This document shows, piece by piece, positions 1 to 7,120 of a stretch of 11,640 bases of DNA. The translations under genes were made by a program, and so were the position numbers. The first letter of the stretch is position 1; each line of letters opens with the position of its first letter. Origin of the DNA: JAEXNA01 sp050486105 (GTDB taxonomy: Bacteria > Vulcanimicrobiota > Xenobia > Xenobiales > JADMJV01); the NCBI GenBank assembly GCA_050486105.1, contig JBJHCR010000209.1:1-11640 (forward strand), given 5' to 3'. A model generated the notes under the pieces. It saw nothing but the letters and a program-made list of their open reading frames with translations, had not been told where the DNA came from and did no database searches.

Positions 1-6
1 CCTCCT
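1..6 (-). promoter_or_regulatory. Perfect Shine-Dalgarno at the window edge, for a gene just off the left end
   Basis: Read on the minus strand, the last six bases of the window are AGGAGG, a full match to the anti-Shine-Dalgarno complement. They lie 62 bp downstream of the stop codon of the DUF389 gene, and no start codon follows inside the window. The simplest reading is that another minus-strand gene starts a few bases left of position 1, in the same transcription unit as topB and the DUF389 gene. A six-base match could be chance, and the downstream sequence is not visible. Confidence 0.45.
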
Positions 7-67
7 GTGCCTGTGCTGAGAGACGAAAAGTCCTCTAGAAAGAAGGGTTCTAAGTCTTCCGAGGCTC

Positions 68-2257
68 TCAGGGAACTGCAGCCGGAGTTGCAACCGTCGT
101 CGGACGCCGACTCGGAACCAACCTGAGAGACTGGCCTTGAAGGTTGGTGATGCGAAGTTCCAGGCTTTGCACTTGTTTGTTGTCCTTGAGCAGGCGCTCT
201 TGCCACTCGATGATCGCTCGGTTGGTCAGAGGGCTGGGGGTAGTGACGGAGGCGTGCAGGACGTAGTTCCCCTCCCCTGCCCCTTTGGAGAGTCTTGGGA
301 CCGAACTCAACTCAGCGTTCGGGGTCGCCTCAATAAGGCGCTCGAACTCCGAGATGAGCTCAGGGGTGGAAGCCGATTCGTCAGAGGAACCTATCTCTAC
401 TGAAGTGGCTGGGCCGATGAAAACTTCGCTTCCAAGCGTGGTAATCACGTCGAGGTGTAAAGATAGGTTGCGATCTGTGGCGCTCGAATAGAGCATTTCA
501 ACCCGAGTTCTAACATTTTGCATTTGAATTGCCGGGACCAGATGATCGCTGAGGAGTTCTACCTTGGCGAGATACCGATCCGTTTCCTCGGTGGCCACGA
601 TTTGTGCCTGCGGTTGGCTGGACTCCGCCAGTGTGGGAGTGGGTGTGGCCGCACCTGCTGGGGCACTCTCGGGGGGAATGGGGATCGGGGTCGGAGATGG
701 CTGAGGCTGAGGAGTCCCGGGGGCCATAACCGGTGACAGATGCAGGCCGGTGACCGAGACCTGAAGTTCTCGATCGAGTTCTTTTTCCAACAGAGCCAGT
801 AGCAGTTCTTCACGCTGTCGCGCCGATTGTCCCTCATCGCTCCTCGACTGAGGGGCCTCCAGAGTCAGGTACTCACTGTTGTCTGCGGTCTTCACCAAGA
901 CAGTTCGAACCCGCAGTCGATAAGTTCGACCCTCGAACACCTCAATTTTCGCCAACTCTTCTGAGAGCCTGCCCTCCAGGGCCCTGACTCTCCTTGGGGA
1001 AAATTCATAAGGTGAAGATAAGGTCAAGAGTACGGGATAGATCGAGTTTTCCTCATCTTCGTTTTGAGACTCTTCAGGGAGCACCCGAAAATCTTCTAGA
1101 CTCACACCGGGAAAGTTGGAGAGCACTCTGCGCAGAGTCGCATCGAGCCCTTGCTGTCGCTGTTGGTCAGGAGTGATGGTCTGAGCGCGGGGTTCGTAGA
1201 GAAAGCCTTCCGAAGAGGCGTAGGTTGAGGTCACGGTGCGGACGATGAGCTTGACTCCCACCTCTCCGAGGTTTTCCCTAAGGGCCCGATGCAGGGCCGC
1301 TTCAAACTGGGCCACCAGGGGGGGATCGATCTGGGATCGGGAGCCGATGACCGCGTGCACCGTAAGTTTTGAGCGATCCAATTCGGCTTTCAGGTCATCG
1401 AGATCGGCCCCTGGAATATCAGCCAGTAAGGTGGAGAGCACGGTCCTCGAAGTGGTGAGTCCGATTCGCTCTCTCACCAACCGGTGAAGTTGGTTGGTTA
1501 AGAAGACGGCGGTCATCAAGAGCAAGACCAGCTTGAGGGCTAGAGAGCGCTGGAACTCTTTAGCCTGGCGAAATTCCCGACTCGGTCGAAACCCTGTCAA
1601 ATAGAACAGGCCCATAGAGGCGAATTCGATAGTCAAGAAGTTGGCAAAAAAGAGCATGAAAGAGCCGAAAACAGGGGCAAATCCCAGTTGGCCCCCGAGC
1701 CAGCCGGCACAAGTGATCCCGGTTACGGCTAAGGGAGGGACCAAGGCCACAGCGATGGCCACACCGGCGATGCTGGCTTGCAGACCGGGATGCACCAAGC
1801 AGTAGGCCCCTGCCAACCCTGCAGAAAAGCCAATGGCCAGATCATATAAGGTAGGACGAGTTCGCCCGGCGATCTCTGAACCCAAGAAATCGATCTGTCC
1901 TACCCCCGCGAGTTTTGCCACCATGATCCCGGTGGCGATCACCAGAATCACTCCGATGACTTCGGCCACCAGGCTTCGACGGAACATACGAAAATCCGTG
2001 CGAGCCGTGCCCATAGCCAAGCCCAGGATGGGACCCATGAGCGGGGCCACGATCATCGCCCCGATCACCGTTGCCGTGGAGTTGGCCAGCAGGCCGTACG
2101 AGGCGATCAGGGTGCTGAGAATGATGAGGATAAAGTACGAAGGCCCGGGTGAGGCACCATCATCAACTCGTCGCAGGCAATCTGCCCGCTGTTCGGTCGT
2201 GAGGGCGAGGGACCACCAGCCAACCTGCCAAGGTTTCGTGTTTTGAGACTCGCTCAT
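68..2257 (-). CDS. DUF389 family membrane protein with long repeat-containing C-terminal extension
   Basis: This 729-residue protein has an N-terminal DUF389 membrane domain, roughly residues 40-220. Hydrophobic segments lie near 41-60, 62-83, 98-118, 137-153, 163-183 and 195-220, with one more at 240-256. The family hallmark is visible as small-residue-rich stretches such as TATVIGAMIVAPLMGPILGL (61-80) and the VPP turn at 173-175. DUF389 proteins are widespread but have no settled function, and transport or sensing at the inner membrane is only a guess. Residues 257-729 are predicted soluble. They hold three similar alpha/beta stretches (about 277-345, 377-455 and 639-709) and a proline/threonine-rich linker (about 509-545). 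Typical family members are much shorter, so the extension is the unusual part. The start ATG at 2257 has a GGGGG/TGGA purine run upstream. The gene lies 82 bp after topB on the same strand and is probably co-transcribed. Confidence 0.85.
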   Translation of the reverse strand: MSESQNTKPWQVGWWSLALTTEQRADCLRRVDDGASPGPSYFILIILSTLIASYGLLANSTATVIGAMIVAPLMGPILGLAMGTARTDFRMFRRSLVAEVIGVILVIATGIMVAKLAGVGQIDFLGSEIAGRTRPTLYDLAIGFSAGLAGAYCLVHPGLQASIAGVAIAVALVPPLAVTGITCAGWLGGQLGFAPVFGSFMLFFANFLTIEFASMGLFYLTGFRPSREFRQAKEFQRSLALKLVLLLMTAVFLTNQLHRLVRERIGLTTSRTVLSTLLADIPGADLDDLKAELDRSKLTVHAVIGSRSQIDPPLVAQFEAALHRALRENLGEVGVKLIVRTVTSTYASSEGFLYEPRAQTITPDQQRQQGLDATLRRVLSNFPGVSLEDFRVLPEESQNEDEENSIYPVLLTLSSPYEFSPRRVRALEGRLSEELAKIEVFEGRTYRLRVRTVLVKTADNSEYLTLEAPQSRSDEGQSARQREELLLALLEKELDRELQVSVTGLHLSPVMAPGTPQPQPSPTPIPIPPESAPAGAATPTPTLAESSQPQAQIVATEETDRYLAKVELLSDHLVPAIQMQNVRTRVEMLYSSATDRNLSLHLDVITTLGSEVFIGPATSVEIGSSDESASTPELISEFERLIEATPNAELSSVPRLSKGAGEGNYVLHASVTTPSPLTNRAIIEWQERLLKDNKQVQSLELRITNLQGQSLRLVPSRRPTTVATPAAVP

Positions 2258-2322
2258 GCTATTCCAGCCCCCTACCGTCTGGTGGCGCGATTTACGACAT
2301 AGACCCTGCGGACTCCTCGCTT

Positions 2323-2340
2323 AGGATCTGGCCAGATCCT
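2323..2340. repeat. Perfect 18-bp palindrome at the topB stop codon
   Basis: AGGATCTGGCCAGATCCT is identical to its own reverse complement. As RNA it could form a 7-bp stem with a GGCC loop. It begins on the last base of the topB stop codon and lies in the 82-bp gap before the DUF389 gene. No T-run follows it on the minus strand, so it does not look like a classical intrinsic terminator. It could be a 3'-end stabilising hairpin, a weak attenuator between the two genes, or a site for a dimeric protein. Confidence 0.5.
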
Positions 2341-5054
2341 TAGACCAAAGTCTTGGAAGTGGACTTTTTCTTGGTGGCTTTAGCTTTCTTTCGCTTGGCA
2401 GCAACTTTCGTTTTTCTGACGGCTTTAGCGGCCGACTTTTTCTTGGCCGCGGTTTTTCTCTTGGCTGAGGTCTTCTTACTGCTCGCTTTGCTTGATTTGG
2501 CAGAGCCCTTCTTGGCGCCGGCTTTCTTCGGCTCTCTGGGGGCGAATTCGAAGCCGTGCTTGCCGTTGTCCTTGAGGACCAACTTAGCCTTAAATGGACG
2601 GCCGAAGCGGGAGGTGAAGTCGTCGAATTCGTCGGTGAGGCCCTCGTCAAAGAACTTTTTCGCTTCGGTTCTCGACATGAAGCGTTTGCAGACGATCTTA
2701 GGCAGGATGGCGGTGGCCCTAATTTTTGGGTGGGCTTCCTTGCAAGAATCGTTGCAGTCGCATTGGTAGGTGGCTTCCGTTTCGAAGATATTGGCATCTT
2801 TGCCAAAAGGGCAAACGGTGAGCACTTCGCTGTCCTCGGTGATCTCCACCACACTGCCGCTGCCGATGGGCATGCCGTCCTCGCTGAGCATGAGGAGCTC
2901 ACCCTTTTCGTTTATAGTCAATTTGGCGGAATAACCTTGCCCTTGAGGTGAAAGGAATCCATCCAAGATCGGGGTCTCACCGTTTCTTAGTAACTCTTTG
3001 ATGGTGGTGCGGTCCAAATAGCGGCCGTTGCGTTCCTTCCAGATAATGAATCCCACCCCGCTGTCGTTCTTGCCCTGGTTGTCCTCAGAACAATAGAATC
3101 GGCTGCGTTCCACCACTTTGAGCTCCGGTGCGGTGGGGCAGGTTCCCAGGGGATCGTCCTCTTGGTACAAGGCATCGTATTGAAAGCTCTTGGCTTTTTC
3201 CACGATCTCTTCGGTGTACTCGACGACCTCTTTGGTGTAATCTTGCCGACTTCGCAAGCCCTGCTCAACCTCTTGAAGTCTCATTTCCATCTCTCCGGTG
3301 AGAATGGGAGAGGCCAGGCGATCGGCACGTATTCGTCTCAGCAGATCGATGAGCAAGATGCCCTTGGGTGTTGCCCTGATGACCCGTTCGGCCTTGCGCG
3401 CATACTGCTTACTCACCAAATTTTCGATGATGTCTGCGCGTGTGGCTGGGGTCCCCAAACCTTTTCCGCGAAGGACTTCGGTGATCTCTTCGTCGTCCAC
3501 CTGTCGACCGGCATGCTCCATCAAAGAGAGCAATCGGGCTTCGTTGTAGCGGGGCGGGGGCTTGGTTTGGTCGGACTGACTCTCGGTCTCCAAGGTTTTC
3601 ACTTGGTGCCCGCTGCTCGACCCTTCGGGCTTCCCGCTCAGAGAGGGGATTTGAGCTTCCTCTTCGGCGGCTTCTCGACCGTACACCTCATACCATCCCG
3701 GGTCGGTGAGGAAGCGGGATCTGCTGCGAAAGTGGTGCCCGACTACCACTGTTTCTCGCTCCACTCGAGTCCACTCTGCCGGAGGATAAAAGGCGGCCAA
3801 GAAACGCTTTACCACCAGATCATAAATCTTCTCATCGTCACCAGAGAGACTTTTCGGTACCTTCCCTCCGGTAGGGATGATAGCGAAGTGGTCGTTGACT
3901 TTACTGTCATCGAAGATTCGACCGGTGTTCTTCAAACCGGTTCTCTTGAGTCGTCGGGCGAACTCGGCGTAGGGGCTCCCTTGGCTGAATCCCTCGACCA
4001 CCTGGTCTACGTGGTTGCGATAATCTGAGGGGAGGCATTTGCTGTCGGTTCGTGGGTAGGTCAAAAGCTTGTGGCTTTCATAGAGCTTTTGAGCTGCTTG
4101 CAGGGTGCGCCGAGCCGAATAACCGAAGCGACTATTGGCTTCTCTCTGCAGGGAGGTCAGATCGAAAAGGGGTCTAGCCGCTTCCTTCTGCGGCTTTCTG
4201 CTTTCGCTGGCTAGACCGGTTTGTCCGGAGATGTCTTTGGCGATGCGCTCAACTTGTTCTTGGGATGACAGCCAGTCATCTTTTTCCGGTCGATCGGGAT
4301 CGCCTTTGAACTTGGGATTGAACCAGGTTCCCCGATACCTGTGATCGGCTGCTTGGAACTCCGCGTGGAGGCGCCAAAATGGAGTTGGTCGATGGTTTAG
4401 GTTCTCCAACTCTCGGTCCACGAGCAGAGCCAAGGTTGGGGTTTGCACTCGACCGGCCGACCAAGCCGTCTTTTCGGTTCTGAGCTTCATTCGCTTGGTT
4501 AGAGCGCGAGTGGCATTGATTCCGATTAGCCAATCAGCCTCAGATCGGCAGACCGCGGCGTCGGATAGGCCGTCGAAAAGCGTTCCGTTCTGGAGATGTT
4601 CGAAGCCTTCGCGAATGGCTTCCTTGGTCATGGATTGCAACCATAAACGTAACATCTTGCGTGGTGCGGGAGAGTTTTTGAAACTGTGAAAGTACCAGAT
4701 CAGCTCTCGAAAGATGAGTTCTCCTTCGCGACCAGCGTCGCAGGCGTTGATCACTTCGCTGACGTCGGCTCGAGCGTACAATTTCTTTAAAGTTCTGAGC
4801 CGCTCGCTCTGCCCGGATTTCGGAGCGTATTGGAAAGAGTTGGGGATGATGGGAAGGTCTTCGAGGACCCAGCGCTTGTATTTCGGGTCGATCTGTTCGG
4901 GAGCGACGAACTCCAACAAATGCCCAACGGCCCAACTGACCACAAAGCGGTCGCTCTCGAAGTACTGATCATCGCGATTCTCAAAACCCGATAGGGCTCC
5001 GGCGATGTCTCTGGCCACACTTGGCTTCTCGGTAATAATCAGACCTTTACTCAT
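2340..5054 (-). CDS. topB: DNA topoisomerase III (type IA) with lysine/alanine-rich C-terminal tail
   Basis: This type IA topoisomerase (904 residues) passes one DNA strand through a transient break in another, relaxing or decatenating DNA. The N-terminal Toprim domain shows GLIITEKPSVARDI (4-17) with the catalytic glutamate E9, and CDAGREGELIF (105-115) with the metal-binding acidic residues. The predicted active-site tyrosine is Y333 in LLTYPRTDS. Another family motif is GLGTPATRADII (532-543). After the core come two topoisomerase C-terminal repeats (about 668-720 and 789-837), each preceded by a cysteine-containing, degenerate zinc-ribbon-like stretch (C639/C655; C748/C765/C767/C771). The last 64 residues are almost only K, A, S, T and R, like a histone H1 tail. 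E. coli TopB is about 650 residues, and the C-terminal additions explain the excess. The start ATG at 5054 has GTGGA a few bases upstream. Function is secure; the tail's role is unknown, with nonspecific DNA binding most likely. Confidence 0.96.
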   Translation of the reverse strand: MSKGLIITEKPSVARDIAGALSGFENRDDQYFESDRFVVSWAVGHLLEFVAPEQIDPKYKRWVLEDLPIIPNSFQYAPKSGQSERLRTLKKLYARADVSEVINACDAGREGELIFRELIWYFHSFKNSPAPRKMLRLWLQSMTKEAIREGFEHLQNGTLFDGLSDAAVCRSEADWLIGINATRALTKRMKLRTEKTAWSAGRVQTPTLALLVDRELENLNHRPTPFWRLHAEFQAADHRYRGTWFNPKFKGDPDRPEKDDWLSSQEQVERIAKDISGQTGLASESRKPQKEAARPLFDLTSLQREANSRFGYSARRTLQAAQKLYESHKLLTYPRTDSKCLPSDYRNHVDQVVEGFSQGSPYAEFARRLKRTGLKNTGRIFDDSKVNDHFAIIPTGGKVPKSLSGDDEKIYDLVVKRFLAAFYPPAEWTRVERETVVVGHHFRSRSRFLTDPGWYEVYGREAAEEEAQIPSLSGKPEGSSSGHQVKTLETESQSDQTKPPPRYNEARLLSLMEHAGRQVDDEEITEVLRGKGLGTPATRADIIENLVSKQYARKAERVIRATPKGILLIDLLRRIRADRLASPILTGEMEMRLQEVEQGLRSRQDYTKEVVEYTEEIVEKAKSFQYDALYQEDDPLGTCPTAPELKVVERSRFYCSEDNQGKNDSGVGFIIWKERNGRYLDRTTIKELLRNGETPILDGFLSPQGQGYSAKLTINEKGELLMLSEDGMPIGSGSVVEITEDSEVLTVCPFGKDANIFETEATYQCDCNDSCKEAHPKIRATAILPKIVCKRFMSRTEAKKFFDEGLTDEFDDFTSRFGRPFKAKLVLKDNGKHGFEFAPREPKKAGAKKGSAKSSKASSKKTSAKRKTAAKKKSAAKAVRKTKVAAKRKKAKATKKKSTSKTLV

Positions 5055-5350
5055 TCACATTCCACTCTGTTGCTCTCCGTATCGGAGGTTCCCGACGGGT
5101 CCGGTGATGCTTCTGTCGGGCATCAGTCCAGGGCCGTGCTACGTCACCCATGCCGAGCTTCCTTTCTAGAAGTTTTCTCTCGATGGGTTGGGGGTAGACT
5201 AGCAACAGTTCCAAGAAGGCGCAACTCTAGGCACAAAAGAAGAACCCAACAAGGGTCTCTAGAGCTAGGTTTGTTCTACAGTGAGCTTTGATAATTTCTT
5301 CGGGACTCATCAAAAATCAACGGGGGATGCCCCTCAATCAAGAAAGAGGA
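5055..5350. other. Divergent intergenic region between topB and the aldolase operon
   Basis: This stretch of about 296 bp separates two divergently transcribed genes and should hold both promoters. No promoter is convincing. A GATAAT hexamer at 5290-5295 (5 of 6 matches to a -10 box) faces the aldolase, but the only -35-like sequence, TTGTTC at 5271-5276, is 13 bp away, which is too short. If GATAAT is the -10 box, transcription would begin near 5302, making the in-frame ATG at 5288 unusable and supporting the start at 5351. The region also contains overlapping inverted repeats at 5091-5125, listed separately. The reading frame across 5070-5291 has no recognisable protein features and I take it as non-coding. 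Confidence 0.5.
5091..5125. repeat. Two overlapping, mutually exclusive inverted repeats upstream of topB
   Basis: CCCGAC (5091-5096) can pair with GTCGGG (5115-5120). TGATGC (5105-5110) can pair with GCATCA (5120-5125). The two pairings compete because they share G5120 and because TGATGC lies in the loop of the first stem. They sit 37-71 bp upstream of the topB start and about 225 bp upstream of the aldolase start. They could be operator half-sites or an RNA structure in the topB leader. With six-base arms, chance is a real alternative. Confidence 0.35.
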
Positions 5351-6427
5351 ATGAATTTGTCTGCAACCGCTACTCAATCCATGAACTATGAAAAGTTGCT
5401 CGGCGCTGAGGCCGAGAGTCTGCTTGGCCACACCTGCAAGACTCTTCCGAGTTCGTCACTGCACGCGCCGGGACCGGACTTCATCGACCGAGTTTGGTCG
5501 GTGTCCGACCGGCCCATCCCAGTACTTCGTTCGTTGGCTGCACTCTTCGGCAATGGCCGTCTGTCCAACACCGGGTATCTCTCAATTCTTCCCGTTGATC
5601 AGGGGATCGAGCACACTGCGGGCGCATCTTTTGCCCCGAACCCCATTTATTTCGATCCGGAGAAGATCGTGGAACTTGCTATCGAGGGAGGGTGCAACGC
5701 CGTGGCCTCAACCTATGGGGTGCTCGGAGCGGTGGCTCGCAAATATGCCCACAAGATCCCCTTTGTGGTAAAGATCAATCATAACGAGTTGATGACTTAT
5801 CCGAACAGTTATGACCAAGTCATGTTCGGAACCGTGGAGAAAGCCTTTGAAATGGGCGCCGTTGCGGTGGGAGCCACCATCTATTTCGGGTCTGAAGAAT
5901 CCCGACGTCAGATCGTGGAAATCGCGGAAGCCTTCGCCCATGCTCATGACCTCGGTATGGCGACCATTCTTTGGTGCTACGCTCGCAATAGTGCCTTCGT
6001 CAAGGACGGCAAGGATTACCATGTGGCTGCCGACCTGACTTCCCAGGCCAACCACCTCGGGGTGACCATTCAAGCCGACATCATTAAGCAAAAGCTGCCC
6101 GAAAACAACGGAGGCTTCAAGGCCGTCGGTTTTGCCAAGTCGCACAAGAAAATGTATGACGAACTGAGCAGCGAGCATCCCATCGACATGACTCGATACC
6201 AGGTGGCGAACTGCTATATGGGCCGAGCTGGGTTGATCAACTCCGGAGGCGCTTCCGGAGACAACGACTTGGCCGATGCGGTGAAAACCGCCATCATCAA
6301 CAAGCGCGCTGGTGGAATGGGTCTGATTTCCGGAAGGAAAGCCTTCCAGAAGCCCATGAAGGAAGGTGTGGCCTTGCTCAATGCCATCCAGGACGTCTAT
6401 CTCGACAGTTCTGTAACCCTGGCTTAG
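5351..6427 (+). CDS. fbaB: Class I fructose-bisphosphate aldolase, FbaB/DhnA type
   Basis: This enzyme cleaves fructose 1,6-bisphosphate to dihydroxyacetone phosphate and glyceraldehyde 3-phosphate through a Schiff base, in glycolysis and, reversed, gluconeogenesis. From the chosen start it has 358 residues, close to the 350 of E. coli FbaB, and resembles it along nearly all its length. Visible blocks include GYLSILPVDQGIEH (76-89, catalytic Asp in VDQG), ATIYFGSEESRRQI (175-188), ADIIKQK (242-248) with the Schiff-base lysine at 246, and phosphate-binding GLINSGGASG (294-303) and GGMGLISGRKAF (321-332). The start at 5351 is preceded directly by AAGAAAGAGGA. In-frame ATGs at 5288 and 5327 lie outside the conserved region, and 5381 gives an E. 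coli-like length but lacks a ribosome-binding site. The gene is first in a tight cluster, with the ABC ATPase starting 6 bp after its stop. The metabolic link to those genes is unclear. Confidence 0.95.
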   Translation: MNLSATATQSMNYEKLLGAEAESLLGHTCKTLPSSSLHAPGPDFIDRVWSVSDRPIPVLRSLAALFGNGRLSNTGYLSILPVDQGIEHTAGASFAPNPIYFDPEKIVELAIEGGCNAVASTYGVLGAVARKYAHKIPFVVKINHNELMTYPNSYDQVMFGTVEKAFEMGAVAVGATIYFGSEESRRQIVEIAEAFAHAHDLGMATILWCYARNSAFVKDGKDYHVAADLTSQANHLGVTIQADIIKQKLPENNGGFKAVGFAKSHKKMYDELSSEHPIDMTRYQVANCYMGRAGLINSGGASGDNDLADAVKTAIINKRAGGMGLISGRKAFQKPMKEGVALLNAIQDVYLDSSVTLA

Positions 6428-6433
6428 CCCGAG

Positions 6434-7120
6434 GTGGGTTCCGCCGTTTCGCTCACGGGGGTCACTAAAAGCTTCTCCGAAGGGAATGGGGATCGACTCG
6501 TCCTTCAGAATTTGGAGTTGCAAGTTGCCCGGGGCGAAACGGTGGCTCTTCTCGGCTCGTCAGGGTCGGGAAAGAGCACTCTGCTCAATCTCCTTGCTGG
6601 CCTCGTGGTTCCGGACAGCGGTCAGGTGGAGGTAGATGGCACGGACCTCGTGGGTTTGGACGACCACCAGAGAACCCTGTTTCGCCGTCGATCCATCGGC
6701 TTCATTTTTCAATTCTTTCATCTCATTCCCACCCTCACTGTGGCCGAGAATGTCTTGCTTCCCCTGCAGTTGCTCGAACTCGATGGGGACAGCGAGGCCA
6801 TCGCTCGGGTTGGCTTTCTGCTGGAGCGCGTGGGCTTGAGGGAACGACGAGACACCCTCCCTGACCGTCTCTCGGGTGGCGAGCAACAGCGAGTTGCAGT
6901 GGCCAGGGCTCTAGTACACTCCCCCTCGGTGGTTTTGGCTGACGAGCCTACCGGGAACCTAGATCGGGCTACGGCGGAGGTCATTCTTCAATTGATTCTC
7001 GAGCTTTGTCGAGAATCCCATTCGACCCTGATGCTGGTCACCCACTCTCGCACGATAGCTCAGCAATGCCAAGTCCTATATCAGCTCGCAGAAGGTGTGC
7101 TGTCCCGTGTTGATCTCTAA
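6434..7120 (+). CDS. ABC transporter ATP-binding protein, LolD/MacB-like
   Basis: This 228-residue protein is a single cytoplasmic ATPase domain, the usual length for the LolD/MacB/FtsE branch. All motifs are present: Walker A GSSGSGKST (41-49), Q-loop glutamine Q93 in FIFQFF, signature LSGGEQQRVAVARAL (146-160), Walker B VVLADEPTGNLD (166-177) with catalytic E171, and H-loop histidine H204 in LVTHS. This branch pairs with FtsX-type permeases and drives lipoprotein release or extrusion rather than ordinary import. The start is GTG at 6434, 6 bp after the aldolase stop, with only a weak upstream purine stretch, so translation is probably coupled to the aldolase. The gene ends inside the start of the AttH-like gene. 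No permease lies in the window, although the usual neighbourhood has one between the ATPase and AttH genes. The family call is firm; the substrate is unknown. Confidence 0.92.
   Translation: MGSAVSLTGVTKSFSEGNGDRLVLQNLELQVARGETVALLGSSGSGKSTLLNLLAGLVVPDSGQVEVDGTDLVGLDDHQRTLFRRRSIGFIFQFFHLIPTLTVAENVLLPLQLLELDGDSEAIARVGFLLERVGLRERRDTLPDRLSGGEQQRVAVARALVHSPSVVLADEPTGNLDRATAEVILQLILELCRESHSTLMLVTHSRTIAQQCQVLYQLAEGVLSRVDL

Noticed and set aside
3162..4028. Long plus-strand reading frame of 288 codons inside topB
   Set aside because: It lies fully antisense to a gene with all type IA topoisomerase motifs, shows no recognisable domain, and is a by-product of codon bias in the real frame.
5070..5291. 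Plus-strand frame of 73 codons in the topB-aldolase gap
   Set aside because: Arg/Ser-rich translation without domain features, located where the divergent promoters must lie.
5271..5295. Sigma-70 promoter TTGTTC...GATAAT before the aldolase
   Set aside because: The -10 match is good but the 13-bp spacer and 3-of-6 -35 match are too poor to list as a promoter on its own.
5708..6523. Minus-strand reading frame of 271 codons over the aldolase
   Set aside because: It is antisense to a highly conserved aldolase and runs into the ABC ATPase gene; no protein family features are visible.
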